DNA from: Shewanella sp. SNU WT4 | Lineage (GTDB): Bacteria; Pseudomonadota; Gammaproteobacteria; Enterobacterales; Shewanellaceae | Length of the DNA: 64,000 nt | Reading direction: 5' to 3' | Assembly: GCF_006494715.1 (NCBI RefSeq) | Contig: NZ_CP041151.1 | Location: 3,596,001-3,660,000 of the forward strand | Shown here: in pieces, positions 18,402 through 27,717 of the stretch | Numbering within the stretch: the stretch's first letter is position 1 | How the letters are laid out: each line of letters starts with the position of its first letter | Made by a program: the position numbers and the translations under genes | Notes under the pieces: model-generated | What the model saw: the letters and a program-made list of their open reading frames with translations, nothing else | Told to the model about the DNA's origin: nothing | The model's database searches: none

Positions 18402-18944
18402 ATGTTGCAGTTAGATAAATGCGTATTGGCCTTAATCGATGTGCAAGGCAAATTGGCGCAAAGCGTGCGGCACTCCAAAGAGTTGCATCACAAATTACAA
18501 CAGGCTATCAGTGCTTGGTCTGTGTTCGACCGCCCCTTATTATGGGTCGAACAACTACCCGATAAGCTTGGCCATACCAGTGAGGTGCTGCAGCCATTAT
18601 TGAGCCACTATGCGCCTGTGATAGCCAAGCAGCATTTCAGCGCTATGGCCAATGCGGAATTTGTTGAGCGCTTACAGGCAAGTGCTTGCAAGCAAGTCGT
18701 ATTGGCTGGCATTGAAACCCATATTTGCGTCTATCAGACGTGTCGCGATTTAATTCATGCGGGGTTTGAAGTGTTTATTTTGGTTGATGCCATGTCATCG
18801 CGTAACAAACAAGATTATCTGGTCGGCATTCAAATGATGCAGGCCTTAGGCGCTAAGCTGCATACGGTTGAATCTATGGTGTTTGAGTTGCAGCATGAAG
18901 CCACAGGCGAGAGATTTAAGCAGCTACTTAAAATCATTAAGTAG
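18402..18944 (+). CDS. Isochorismatase-family cysteine hydrolase
   Basis: A 180-residue protein of the isochorismatase/YcaC fold. The expected catalytic triad can be placed: Asp13 (ALIDVQGKL), Lys76 (VIAKQHFSA) and Cys109 (AGIETHICVYQTC). The cis-peptide region just before the cysteine (GIETHICV) is typical. The substrate is not known; relatives hydrolyse isochorismate, nicotinamide or ureido compounds. GGGAG upstream of the ATG supports the start. It stands alone between the glnK promoter and nrfA and is followed by a strong terminator. Confidence 0.85.
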   Translation: MLQLDKCVLALIDVQGKLAQSVRHSKELHHKLQQAISAWSVFDRPLLWVEQLPDKLGHTSEVLQPLLSHYAPVIAKQHFSAMANAEFVERLQASACKQVVLAGIETHICVYQTCRDLIHAGFEVFILVDAMSSRNKQDYLVGIQMMQALGAKLHTVESMVFELQHEATGERFKQLLKIIK

Positions 18945-18971
18945 TGGCTAAACGCTTTACATCAGGCATAA

Positions 18972-18998
18972 AAAACGCCCAGCACAGCTGGGCGTTTT
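18972..18998. terminator. Bidirectional terminator between hydrolase gene and nrfA
   Basis: A 12-bp perfect stem AAAACGCCCAGC/GCTGGGCGTTTT (18972-18983 with 18987-18998) with a 3-nt loop and A/T tracts on both sides, between convergent genes. Confidence 0.9.
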
Positions 18999-19014
18999 AC
19001 TTTATTAGTCAATA

Positions 19015-20412
19015 TTATTTGTAAGTTGCTTCACGCGCTTTGGCTTCAGCATCCCACTTAGGCAGGATTTGTTGCTTGAACAGCTCTTTCTCTGCCTTCA
19101 TCGCTTCCATATCCATCCCCAGAGCCGCTTGTGCATTGGCTTTGGTAGAGATGTCTGGCATAGCTACTGGTTGCTTCACGCCTTTAGTCGCTAACAGTTG
19201 CGCTAACTTAACGCGAGCATCAGCCGCTTTATCTACTGCTGAGCCTAATACGCTTAAGGCTTCTTCAGGAGCGTGCGCTGCAACGCCGTGTGAGGCGATA
19301 GCATAATCCCAGCGCCACTGAGCGTGACGGATATCTTTAAGGATTGGCGCCATTTCTGCATCAGTCGCACCCGCTTTCCAAGCCGCCGCCGCTTCAAAGT
19401 GAGCTTGAACTAATTGCTTCTCAGCTTTCAGTTGTAACTCTTTCACTTTGGTTTGACGCTCTTTAGTCAGGTTTTCCATGAAGGCCTTGTCTTGAGTATG
19501 ACAAGTACCACAGGTTTCCTCGAAGCGATCAAATGGGTTACCCACTTTATGGTCGGTAAACTTACGGCCATTTTCAGCAGTCACTTTTGGCATATGACAA
19601 GCAGTACAGCTGACATTGTTTTTACCGTGAACACCAGCTTTCCAAGTTTCATACTCTGGGTGCTGCGCTTTTAACATTGGCGCCTTAGATAAGGCGTGAG
19701 TCCAATCGCTAAATTCGATGGCATCGTAATAAGCTTCCATGTCAGCAACGGTTGTGCCTTTATCCCATGGGAATTTAACAAAGCCTTTGTTATCGCCTTT
19801 CGCTTCGAAATAGTATTCAACGTGACACTGACCACACACCATAGATTGCTTGTCAGCACGAGAGGCTTCTGCAAATGGGGTATCTAGAGCTTCAAGGGCG
19901 CGCTCAGCAAATGGACGAGCGACACGTAATTTTGGTGAGCCTTTTTCATGGCAATCGCTACAACCGATAGTATTAGCGATTTCAGCGCCGCCACTACCTA
20001 ATTTACCTTTGAAATAACCGTCTTCACCTTGCTCTTCAATCATGCGCGGCACGTCTGGACTCTTACAGCTCCAACAAGCCATCGGCATAGGGCCATCGGT
20101 ATCTGTCATAGGTCCGCCGATACGCAAAGAATTACGAACATCGGTAATGGCATAGACGTGACCACGAGCCTTGTTATAGTCTTTGGCAAAACCATAACCT
20201 GCCCATAAGATCACTAAATTAGGGTCTTGCGCCAGTGCATCGACAATTTCAACGCTTTCACTGGTCTGGTGCCAAGTTTCATATTGATTCTTGAACTTGT
20301 CTTTATAAACTTCATTACGCGGTTCAGTCTTATCGCTGGCCATGGCCCCTGCCGCCATGAAACAGCCGGCAACTACAGCGCTTAACGCAAATAATTTACC
20401 TTTGCTCATCAT
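19015..20412 (-). CDS. nrfA: Periplasmic pentahaem cytochrome c nitrite reductase NrfA
   Basis: A 465-residue ammonia-forming nitrite reductase. Counting from the ATG at 20412 (GGGAGA upstream), a signal peptide ends near AGAMA-S26. Five haem-binding sites are visible: the special active-site CWSCK (113-117) plus CSDCH (151-155), CGQCH (193-197), CTACH (269-273) and CGTCH (301-305). The CxxCK haem is diagnostic of NrfA. It reduces nitrite to ammonium with six electrons in the periplasm. No nrfBCD genes are adjacent, so electrons probably come from a CymA-like quinol dehydrogenase, as known in Shewanella. narQP is divergent next door. Confidence 0.97.
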   Translation of the reverse strand: MMSKGKLFALSAVVAGCFMAAGAMASDKTEPRNEVYKDKFKNQYETWHQTSESVEIVDALAQDPNLVILWAGYGFAKDYNKARGHVYAITDVRNSLRIGGPMTDTDGPMPMACWSCKSPDVPRMIEEQGEDGYFKGKLGSGGAEIANTIGCSDCHEKGSPKLRVARPFAERALEALDTPFAEASRADKQSMVCGQCHVEYYFEAKGDNKGFVKFPWDKGTTVADMEAYYDAIEFSDWTHALSKAPMLKAQHPEYETWKAGVHGKNNVSCTACHMPKVTAENGRKFTDHKVGNPFDRFEETCGTCHTQDKAFMENLTKERQTKVKELQLKAEKQLVQAHFEAAAAWKAGATDAEMAPILKDIRHAQWRWDYAIASHGVAAHAPEEALSVLGSAVDKAADARVKLAQLLATKGVKQPVAMPDISTKANAQAALGMDMEAMKAEKELFKQQILPKWDAEAKAREATYK

Positions 20413-20491
20413 CTTCTCTCCCATCTTATTGTATTCCACCTTAAAGGTGTCTTCTAAAGGCAAAAGTAGATGAATAACCAAACTAAAAATA

Positions 20492-20507
20492 TACTCATAA
20501 GGGAGTA
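20492..20507. promoter_or_regulatory. NarP-type 7-2-7 site upstream of nrfA
   Basis: TACTCATAAGGGAGTA is an inverted pair of heptamers with 2-bp spacing. The left half matches TACYYMT perfectly and the right half matches the inverted heptamer with one mismatch. NarP of E. coli requires exactly this 7-2-7 layout. It lies 80 bases upstream of nrfA, and the cognate narQP genes are adjacent. Confidence 0.7.
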
Positions 20508-20542
20508 TACTAAAAGAAGTATGCGCTAGATCAAAAAGCCAA

Positions 20543-20558
20543 TGTGTCGCCGATCACA
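20543..20558. promoter_or_regulatory. CRP-type site between nrfA and narQ
   Basis: TGTGTCGCCGATCACA matches the CRP consensus TGTGA-N6-TCACA at nine of ten conserved positions. CRP rather than FNR is the main activator of anaerobic respiration in Shewanella, so a role at nrfA and/or narQP is plausible. It lies about 130 bases from nrfA and 156 from narQ. Confidence 0.65.
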
Positions 20559-20713
20559 ATTTTCACAAACAGTTAACTTCTTAAGTGATTGCTAATATTT
20601 AAAACACGCATTTTTTGTACGCTTTTCATTTTCGCCAGACTCGTGGTCACTCAACTTGATGTAGCTCTAAAGTATGCATATCCTAGAGCCCTGTTTTCGT
20701 CATCTGACTTTTC

Positions 20714-22405
20714 ATGAAACAACATAGTCTCACGTCCACCATTTTAAACTTGATGATGGTCTGCATTTTACTGTCGAGCGCTCTGGCCTGTTTTGCCTTA
20801 GTAAACTTAAGCTATAGCCTAGGTGATGCTAAAGCCATTAACGCTTCAGGCTCGTTAAGAATGCAAAGCTACCGCTTACTTTTTTTTGCCAATGCCGGCA
20901 GTGATAAACTGCAAGCCAATATCGATGAATTTGAGAAAACCTTACATTCAGAGGAATTACGGCAATTAATTGATTGGTCTTCTACCCAAGCCTTGGCAGA
21001 CCAATACAATCTGGTTATCTCTAAATGGCAGCAAATGCGCCACTTTGCTGCCAATGAGAATTCCAGAGCTTATAGCCAGTCGCTGCAAAACTTTGTGGCA
21101 AGCATAGATTTACTGGTGCGAGAAATGGAGCAGCACGCCGAATTTAAGCTCAAGCTCCTAGCCATTACCCAAGTGATTGGGCTCGGTATTATGTTGCTAT
21201 TAACGTTACTCGCCGTACGCTATACCCGTAAAAAAGTGGTGGGGCCGTTACAAGCCATGATGGATGCCGCTAACGCTATTTCTAAAGGTCAATTTAAGGC
21301 ACCTATGCCGCAATCTGACTTTATTGAACTGAGTTCACTAGGTGACGCACTATCGAGCACTGCTGACAAATTATACAAGCTATATCAAGGACTTGAACAT
21401 CAAGTCACTGAAAAGACCATTGCCTTAAGTAAGGCCAATAATGAACTTAGTTTTCTATACGATACCTTGTGGATTTTGCATACCCATAAGTTTGATTTTA
21501 ATGCGATTAAGCAAGCTATTACTCAGTTGAAGACGCAGGAAGACTTTATTGGCGTGCAGTTAGTCATTTATGATGGCAAGCAGAACATTACCTTAGGGGA
21601 TAGTAATCTGAGCTTATACGCTCAACGTCATGATTTCCCATTAGATTTTGAAGGGGTGCAACTTGGCAGCTTACATGTTTATTGCGAGCATGAACCCAAT
21701 CAAGCCTTATTGACTAACTTTGCGATGATGTTGGCTCGCACCTTAATCATTAAACAATTAGATGATAAACAGCAGCAACTGGCGTTATTAGAAGAGCGCG
21801 GCATTATCGCGCGCGAATTGCATGATTCTTTAGGCCAAGTCTTGGCCTTTTTGAAAATCCAAATTAGCCTCCTCAGTAAATCACTCAAAAAAGAAGTGCA
21901 CAGCGATTTAATCGATAGCCAGCTGCAAGAAATCAATGATGGCATTAATACCGCTTATGGCCAATTACGCGAACTGCTATCAACCTTCAGGCTCACCATC
22001 AGCGACCCCAATTTAGGTAATGCAATTGATGCAGTCATTAAGCAATTGCAAAGCCAAACCACGGCAAAAATAACAGTGGATTATCAACTCACCACTCAGC
22101 AAATTAACAGTAATCAGCATATTCATATCATTCAAATTACTCGTGAAGCTGTGCTAAATGCGATTAAGCATGCCAAGGCTGACAACATAACAGTGAGGGC
22201 TAACATGACTGAGGATGAGATCTACATCCAAATTGATGATGATGGCATAGGAATTGATCACGTTCGCGAGCGGGATCACCATTTTGGCCTTAGTATTATG
22301 CAAGAGCGCGCCGCAAAGTTAAGTGGTGTGGTAGAATTTCGGACTAACAATTCTGGCGGAACCTGCGTCAGTTTGCGCTTTCCCTCTCAGGAGTTTGCTT
22401 CATGA
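20714..22405 (+). CDS. narQ: Nitrate/nitrite sensor histidine kinase NarQ
   Basis: A 563-residue membrane sensor kinase. Order: first membrane helix (about 10-32), periplasmic domain starting with the nitrate-binding P-box AINASGSLRMQSYRL (41-55), second helix (about 148-168), HAMP (about 170-225), a central GAF-like region, then a HisKA_3 domain with the phospho-acceptor His370 (IIARELHDSLGQVL) and an HATPase domain with REAVLNAIKHA, DDDGIGI and GLSIMQERA. It senses nitrate/nitrite and phosphorylates NarP. The reading frame overlaps narP by four bases. Confidence 0.93.
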   Translation: MKQHSLTSTILNLMMVCILLSSALACFALVNLSYSLGDAKAINASGSLRMQSYRLLFFANAGSDKLQANIDEFEKTLHSEELRQLIDWSSTQALADQYNLVISKWQQMRHFAANENSRAYSQSLQNFVASIDLLVREMEQHAEFKLKLLAITQVIGLGIMLLLTLLAVRYTRKKVVGPLQAMMDAANAISKGQFKAPMPQSDFIELSSLGDALSSTADKLYKLYQGLEHQVTEKTIALSKANNELSFLYDTLWILHTHKFDFNAIKQAITQLKTQEDFIGVQLVIYDGKQNITLGDSNLSLYAQRHDFPLDFEGVQLGSLHVYCEHEPNQALLTNFAMMLARTLIIKQLDDKQQQLALLEERGIIARELHDSLGQVLAFLKIQISLLSKSLKKEVHSDLIDSQLQEINDGINTAYGQLRELLSTFRLTISDPNLGNAIDAVIKQLQSQTTAKITVDYQLTTQQINSNQHIHIIQITREAVLNAIKHAKADNITVRANMTEDEIYIQIDDDGIGIDHVRERDHHFGLSIMQERAAKLSGVVEFRTNNSGGTCVSLRFPSQEFAS

Positions 22406-23028
22406 GTAAGCCTTATTCAGTCTTGGTGGTCGATGACCACCCCCTTTTACGTCGCGGTATTTGTCAGCTGATCGCCTCAGATGATGATTTCACCTTATTT
22501 GGTGAAGCGAGCGGTGGCTTGGAAGCCCTGAATCTTTTGCAAACCCAAGAGCCGGAAATTATCTTGCTCGACTTAAACATGAAAGGCATGACCGGCCTAG
22601 ATACCCTTAACGCCCTGCGTCAAGAAGGTATTACTGCGCGGATTGTCATCTTGACCGTCTCTGACGCTAAATCTGATGTGTTAAAACTGCTGCGCGCTGG
22701 CGCTGATGGCTATTTGCTGAAAGACACTGAGTCTGATTTACTCCTGGAACAACTCAAGCAAGCCATGCAAGGCCATAGGGTCATCAGTGAAGCGATTCGT
22801 GATTATCAATATGAACCACTGCTGCCAAGTGAAGAAGACTGGATTGCACAGCTTACGCCAAGAGAGTTGCAGATTTTGCAGGAACTTGCTGAAGGCCAGA
22901 GCAATCGCGATATTTCAGAAAGACTGCATATCAGCGAAGGCACGGTTAAAGTTCACGTTAAAAATTTACTGCGTAAAGCCAATGCTAAATCTCGCACTGA
23001 GATGGCAGTGCGCTACCTCAATAATTAG
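22402..23028 (+). CDS. narP: Nitrate/nitrite response regulator NarP
   Basis: A 208-residue response regulator. The receiver domain has the acidic pair Asp11/Asp12 (VVDDHPL), phospho-acceptor Asp57 (ILLDLNMKGM), Thr85 and Lys107 (GYLLKDTE). The C-terminal LuxR-type helix-turn-helix is about residues 145-205 (LTPRELQILQELAEG, then ISEGTVKVHVKNLLRKA). It overlaps narQ by four bases, so the pair is one operon. A NarP-type 7-2-7 site upstream of nrfA is the obvious target. Confidence 0.93.
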   Translation: MSKPYSVLVVDDHPLLRRGICQLIASDDDFTLFGEASGGLEALNLLQTQEPEIILLDLNMKGMTGLDTLNALRQEGITARIVILTVSDAKSDVLKLLRAGADGYLLKDTESDLLLEQLKQAMQGHRVISEAIRDYQYEPLLPSEEDWIAQLTPRELQILQELAEGQSNRDISERLHISEGTVKVHVKNLLRKANAKSRTEMAVRYLNN

Positions 23029-23068
23029 CCTGCGCGCTAATTATCAGTAATGGCTTAACTGCGTAACA

Positions 23069-23094
23069 GTAACCAAGGTTGTTGCCTTGGTTAC
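23069..23094. terminator. Terminator between narP and the acyl-CoA ligase gene
   Basis: A perfect 10-bp stem GTAACCAAGG/CCTTGGTTAC (23069-23078 with 23085-23094) with a 6-nt loop lies after narP and before the convergent acyl-CoA ligase stop, followed on the plus strand by TCTTATT. Confidence 0.75.
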
Positions 23095-23147
23095 TCTTAT
23101 TGCAATGCCAGCCAAACAATTAATTGTTTTTATTCAGTAAATTTAAG

Positions 23148-24749
23148 CTACTCACTTCGTAATTGACGCCGCAATACTTTACCGACCGTACTTTTAGGTA
23201 ATTGCTCAACAAAGTCGATGATTTTAGGCAATTTATAGGCGGTTAACTGCTGAGCGCAAAAGTCTTTAATCTCACGCTTTAACTCATCGCAAGCAGCCGT
23301 TTCTGGCGTTAAGACAATCACAGCGCGCACCGCTTCACCGCTTTTATTATCATGAACGCCAACCACAGCGCACTCAAGTACCTTGGGATGCGAAGATAAA
23401 ATCCCTTCCACTTCATTAGGGTAAACATTAAAGCCCGATACGATAATAATGTCTTTAATGCGATCAACTATGGTGTGCATGCCATTAGCATCAGCAATGG
23501 CGATATCCCCAGTTCTAAAAAAACCATCTACCGTCATAACATCTGCGGTTTCTTTAGGGCGCTGCCAATAGCCTTGCATCACTTGTGGTCCTTTGACGGC
23601 AAGCTCCCCCGCTTCCCCTAAAGCGACTTCAATACCCTCGCCATTAAGAATACGAACTTCGGTTCCAAGTACTGGCCGACCAATAGTGCCAAGTACTTCT
23701 TTGCCTGGGCAATTGAGCGACACTACCGGGGATGTCTCAGATAAACCATAACCTTCACTAATCGAGCATCCCGTCGTGGCTTGCCACAGTTTGGCTGCAA
23801 TTGGCGTTAATGCTGCGCCGCCAGAAATAGTGAGTTTAAGCTGGCTAAAATCTAAGCTTTTAAAGCTTGGGTGATGGCATAAACCGACGAACAAGGTATT
23901 GATGCCAGCAAAGCCAGTGAACCTGTATTTAGCCATAGTGGCAATTAACGCTGGAATATCGCGCGGATTAGGAATTAATACCGAGCAACCGCCTTGCTCA
24001 AAATACAGGACTAGATTCACCAAAAAGGCGTAGATATGATAAATCGGCAAAGGAGCAATAAAAATCTCTTCACCCGCAATAATGCGCCCGCCCAAGCGCG
24101 AATGACACTGCCAAGCATTAGCCAGCAAATTACCATGACTTAGTATGGCGCCTTTAGAGATACCCGTGGTTCCGCCGGTATATTGCAGCGCCGCGATATC
24201 ACTGCTTTGACTATCCACAGCTTGATATTCCAGAGTGGCACCAATGGATAGCATCTTCAGCAATTCAATATTTTTAATCCCAGTTTTGGGCTGCACCTGT
24301 GGGCTAATCAAATCCAGTGCGTGCGTCGAAATGACATACTCAATTGCCGTGTTATTAACGACTTTAGCTAAGGTCGGCAGCAAGTCCGACAACACGACTA
24401 AGGCCTTAGCCCCTGAGTCATTAAATTGATGAGTCAATTCACGCTCTGTGTATAAAGGATTAGTGTTGACTAAGATTAAGCCAGCTCGCAACGCGCCAAA
24501 GGCTGCAATCACAAACTGAGTGATATTGGGTAATTGAATGGCAATTCTGTCACCCGGTTTGAGCTGAGTGTTATGTTGCAGATAAGCCGCAAAATGTCGA
24601 GAGTCACGCTCAATATCACTGAAGGTGAAGGTTTTACCTAAGCAGGCAAACGCTGTGTGCTCGGCATAGCGTTGACATGATATTTCTATCATATCGACCA
24701 AAGACTTATATCGTTCTTGCACTAACTGATGGCAAATATCAAATTCCAT
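23148..24749 (-). CDS. fadD: Long-chain fatty acid-CoA ligase (AMP-binding enzyme)
   Basis: A 533-residue adenylate-forming enzyme. The AMP-binding P-loop is YTGGTTGISKG (190-200), followed by GYGLSETSPVVSLN, the RTGDIA motif (FFRTGDIAI) and the C-terminal catalytic lysine region (LPKSTVGKVLRRQL). This matches FadD-type ligases that activate fatty acids for beta-oxidation, acting at the inner face of the cytoplasmic membrane. It is somewhat shorter than E. coli FadD (561). Paralogues are common, so the chain-length preference and symbol are less sure than the reaction. A perfect 11-bp inverted repeat lies 82 bases upstream of its start. Confidence 0.82.
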   Translation of the reverse strand: MEFDICHQLVQERYKSLVDMIEISCQRYAEHTAFACLGKTFTFSDIERDSRHFAAYLQHNTQLKPGDRIAIQLPNITQFVIAAFGALRAGLILVNTNPLYTERELTHQFNDSGAKALVVLSDLLPTLAKVVNNTAIEYVISTHALDLISPQVQPKTGIKNIELLKMLSIGATLEYQAVDSQSSDIAALQYTGGTTGISKGAILSHGNLLANAWQCHSRLGGRIIAGEEIFIAPLPIYHIYAFLVNLVLYFEQGGCSVLIPNPRDIPALIATMAKYRFTGFAGINTLFVGLCHHPSFKSLDFSQLKLTISGGAALTPIAAKLWQATTGCSISEGYGLSETSPVVSLNCPGKEVLGTIGRPVLGTEVRILNGEGIEVALGEAGELAVKGPQVMQGYWQRPKETADVMTVDGFFRTGDIAIADANGMHTIVDRIKDIIIVSGFNVYPNEVEGILSSHPKVLECAVVGVHDNKSGEAVRAVIVLTPETAACDELKREIKDFCAQQLTAYKLPKIIDFVEQLPKSTVGKVLRRQLRSE

Positions 24750-24830
24750 AAGGCTATCCGAACCAAGGTGATTTTGAGTACAGCATAGGGGGATAATTAA
24801 GCAGAGGTCAATGAATTTTCAAGGGTTTAT

Positions 24831-24862
24831 CCCCGATTGACATACACGTCAGTCAATCGGGG
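24831..24862. repeat. Perfect 11-bp inverted repeat upstream of fadD
   Basis: CCCCGATTGAC (24831-24841) pairs with GTCAATCGGGG (24852-24862) around a 10-nt loop. No T run follows in either direction. It could be a regulator's operator or a leader hairpin for fadD. Confidence 0.75.
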
Positions 24863-25209
24863 AAATTAAGATTGACTGCGCCAGCAAGTCAACCAAGCTC
24901 CTTGCAGAGCAAGGGTGGTTTCTAAGCGCTGAAGTTTAAGGAGAAATCGCAACATCGTCAGGCAAATCAAATTAATTCGCAGCTTCCATCAGTTAACTTT
25001 ATCTCACTGCAGTCATCCTTGACTGCCATCAGCGCATGTCAAAACCATCTACGGGAACTTCAAAGTCTACACACATAAAATAACATGTGCATAACCTTGT
25101 GGAAAAATATGTACAAAAGTTGTACCGACTGTAAATAACTATCGGCAAACCTGTGAATTTATGAAGTTAAAGCAAGATGATGACAAGAATATGACAGGCT
25201 AAAACTTAC

Positions 25210-25239
25210 CCACAAGTAGTACTTATGTGCCACTTGTGG
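25210..25239 (-). terminator. Possible terminator of the cysJIH operon
   Basis: An 8-bp stem CCACAAGT/ACTTGTGG (25210-25217 with 25232-25239) lies 13 bases beyond the cysH stop. On the minus strand it is followed by GTAAGTTTTAG, only a short T tract. Terminator function is plausible but weak. Confidence 0.45.
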
Positions 25240-25251
25240 ATAATTCATCAG

Positions 25252-26010
25252 TTAAATATCGAAATGCAAACCACACTCACGGCCGAGGCCATTGAAACGA
25301 GTATCTTCCTCAGCCATACCGGCGCTAAGGGGTTGGCTTGAATGCCAATCGCCAACTGACACATAGCCTTGCTCCCACAAAGGGTGATACGGCAAATCAT
25401 GCAAAGTTAAATATTCATGCACTTGCTTATTGCTCCAATCAATCACAGGCAAACACTTAAAGCGCCCCGCTTGAATGGCTAACACGTCTAAATGACCACG
25501 GGTACTGGATTGAGTACGGCGTAAACCCGCGTACCAAGTTTGCACTTGATGTTCCTTTAAGGCGCGCTCCATAGGCTCCACCTTATTAAGGCGGTTATAT
25601 TGAGTTAACCCCGCTTTGCCTTGCTGCCATAACTGACCAAAACGCGCTTCTTGCCACGCTGGTGATAACTCAGCGCGCACTACGTGCAAGTTAAGCTGAA
25701 GCCGAGCTTTTAAGGTATCGATAAAACGGTAAGTCTCAGCAAACAAATATCCGGTATCTGTCAGTAATACGGCAATATCAGGCTGAGTGCGGGTTAATAA
25801 ATGCAGCATTAACGCCGATTGAATACCAAAGCTTGATGATAACGCCTGGGTTTGTGGCAAATACTGCTGCGCCCACGCAAGACGCGAACTCACGTCCATG
25901 CGCGCCAGCTCTTGATTGATAACCGCCAAATGCTGCGCTTGTACTTCAGTCTCTTGACTAAGAAGCCAAGAGACTTGCTCGGGGTCGTGCCAATGAATGT
26001 GATTAACCAT
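25252..26010 (-). CDS. cysH: Phosphoadenylyl-sulfate (PAPS) reductase
   Basis: A 252-residue cytosolic enzyme that reduces PAPS to sulfite with thioredoxin in assimilatory sulfate reduction. The PP-loop-like [15 protein letters not shown], the [11 protein letters not shown] motif, the [10 protein letters not shown] region and the C-terminal catalytic ECGLH are present. A single C-terminal cysteine motif without the extra CC pairs marks the PAPS-specific type, not the iron-sulfur APS reductase. The start at 26010 has GAGGGA upstream and overlaps the cysI stop by eight bases, indicating coupled translation. Last gene of cysJIH. Confidence 0.95.
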   Translation of the reverse strand: MVNHIHWHDPEQVSWLLSQETEVQAQHLAVINQELARMDVSSRLAWAQQYLPQTQALSSSFGIQSALMLHLLTRTQPDIAVLLTDTGYLFAETYRFIDTLKARLQLNLHVVRAELSPAWQEARFGQLWQQGKAGLTQYNRLNKVEPMERALKEHQVQTWYAGLRRTQSSTRGHLDVLAIQAGRFKCLPVIDWSNKQVHEYLTLHDLPYHPLWEQGYVSVGDWHSSQPLSAGMAEEDTRFNGLGRECGLHFDI

Positions 26011-27703
26011 GAAAATCCCTCGCAGCATCAACAACGGCGCTCACGACTTGAGTGCGCACACAAAAATCACCAAAGCCTTCGTTTGTTTCGGCATTGCTTC
26101 GATACGCAGCAAACAAATCATTTAAAGTCGCAAGTATTTGCGCTTCATCAATGTTCTCTTGATGAAGCTTATTAAGGCGCGTGCCAGTAAAATTGGCGCC
26201 CAGATATAAGTTGTAACGCCCAGGGGCCTTACCCACTAAGCCAATTTCAGCAGCAAATGGGCGCGCGCAGCCATTAGGGCAACCTGTCATACGCACTACA
26301 ATCGGCAATTGCCCTAAGCCATTGGCCAGTTGCAACTCATCAATCCTATCCATAAATTCTGGGAAATAGCGTTCAGCTTCCGCCATCGCCAGCGGGCAAG
26401 TTGGCAGCGCCACGCACGAAATCGAACGCGCGCGGCTTAAACTCAATTCATCACGCCACAAGCCATGCACTCTAGCAAGCTGCTCAATCACAGCTTTATC
26501 TTTACGAGCCACCCCAGCAATGATGATGTTTTGATTCGCCGTCATTCTAAAGTCGCCTTGATGAATAGTGGCGATGGCGCGCATACCTGTCATTAAGCGA
26601 GCGCTCGGGGTATCGATGATCCGCCCGCCTTCAATAAATAAAGTTAAGTGCCATTTATCATCAAGCCCTTGCACCCAACCATATCTGTCACCGCGATCGC
26701 CAATAATCACTTGGCGCGAGGGCGCAAAGGCTTTGCCAGCACGGCGCTCAACTTCGGCCTTAAAGGCCTCAAAGCCATGTTTATCTATGGTGTATTTTAA
26801 GCGCGATAATTTTCTATCTTCCCGATTGCCCCAGTCGCGCTGCACTGTCATGACAGCTTTAGCAAAGTCGAGGGTATCTTCGGCGTTAATAAAACCAAAG
26901 TCAGACGCTAGCCTTGGATAAGTGCGGTTATCGCCATGAGTAGTACCCATGCCGCCGCCCGCCACCAAGTTAAAGCCAATCAGCTTGTCGTTATCGGCAA
27001 CCGCAATAAAACCCAAATCATTGGTATACACATCCACATCATTATCGGGCGGCACGGCTACGGCCATTTTAAATTTACGCGGTAAATAAGTGCTGCCATA
27101 CACGGGTTCCACTGTCGTGTCTTCGCTCGATACTAGCATGTCTTGATCTAGCCAAATCTCAGCGTAAGCCTTGGTATGGGGCAGTAATTCATCGGATAAA
27201 CGCTTAGCCCAGTAATAGGCTTGCTGATGCAAACTCGATTGCTGCGGATTAGGGTTACACATAACGTTGCGGTTAACATCGCCGCAAGCGGCAATCGAAT
27301 CTAGGGCTTGTCTATCTAAGTCTTTAATTAAGGTTTTTAAATTACGTTTAGGAATGCCATGGTACTGAAACGTCTGGCGAGTCGTTAAACGTATGCTGCC
27401 AGATTCAGTAAGATCTGAGGCAATCTTATCCACGGCCAACCACTGTTCTGGGCTACAAATGCCACCAGCCACTCGCGCGCGCAGCATAAAGCTATATAAA
27501 GGTTCTAATTTCTGCGCCTTACGTTCTTGGCGCAAATCGCGGTCATCTTGCTGATAAAAGCCGTGAAACTTAATCAACTGTTGGTCGGCATCACTAAAGG
27601 CGCCGGTCAGTTGACTGGCCAAGCCTTGCTTAATCGTGCCGCGCAGATAGTCACTGTCAGCCTTTAGATATTCATTAATTGCTAATTTTTTCTCGCTCAT
27701 CAC
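26003..27703 (-). CDS. cysI: NADPH sulfite reductase haemoprotein beta subunit
   Basis: A 566-residue enzyme that reduces sulfite to sulfide with six electrons at a coupled sirohaem-[4Fe-4S] centre. The cluster/sirohaem cysteine motifs are seen as [16 protein letters not shown] (C-x5-C) and [11 protein letters not shown] (C-x3-C). The N-terminal [14 protein letters not shown] and [11 protein letters not shown] segments are typical. The length is that of E. coli CysI (570). It lies 14 bases downstream of cysJ. Confidence 0.96.
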   Translation of the reverse strand: MMSEKKLAINEYLKADSDYLRGTIKQGLASQLTGAFSDADQQLIKFHGFYQQDDRDLRQERKAQKLEPLYSFMLRARVAGGICSPEQWLAVDKIASDLTESGSIRLTTRQTFQYHGIPKRNLKTLIKDLDRQALDSIAACGDVNRNVMCNPNPQQSSLHQQAYYWAKRLSDELLPHTKAYAEIWLDQDMLVSSEDTTVEPVYGSTYLPRKFKMAVAVPPDNDVDVYTNDLGFIAVADNDKLIGFNLVAGGGMGTTHGDNRTYPRLASDFGFINAEDTLDFAKAVMTVQRDWGNREDRKLSRLKYTIDKHGFEAFKAEVERRAGKAFAPSRQVIIGDRGDRYGWVQGLDDKWHLTLFIEGGRIIDTPSARLMTGMRAIATIHQGDFRMTANQNIIIAGVARKDKAVIEQLARVHGLWRDELSLSRARSISCVALPTCPLAMAEAERYFPEFMDRIDELQLANGLGQLPIVVRMTGCPNGCARPFAAEIGLVGKAPGRYNLYLGANFTGTRLNKLHQENIDEAQILATLNDLFAAYRSNAETNEGFGDFCVRTQVVSAVVDAARDFHG

Positions 27704-27717
27704 AGACTTCCTTAACC

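Larger units (their letters stand above)
24750..25251. other. 500-base intergenic region between fadD and cysH
   Basis: No ORF with coding signals was found. It holds the divergent upstream region of fadD with a strong inverted repeat (24831-24862), an AT-rich stretch, and at its right end a hairpin after cysH that contains a DnaA-box-like sequence (TGTGGATAA at 25235-25243). Since cysH ends here and fadD starts here, both on the minus strand, the region should hold the cys terminator and the fadD promoter. Confidence 0.6.

Noticed and set aside
25201..25251. Replication origin suggested by DnaA-box-like sequences
   Set aside because: Only one perfect and one near box, no AT-rich repeat array and none of the genes usually beside oriC (dnaA, dnaN, gidA/mnmG, mioC).
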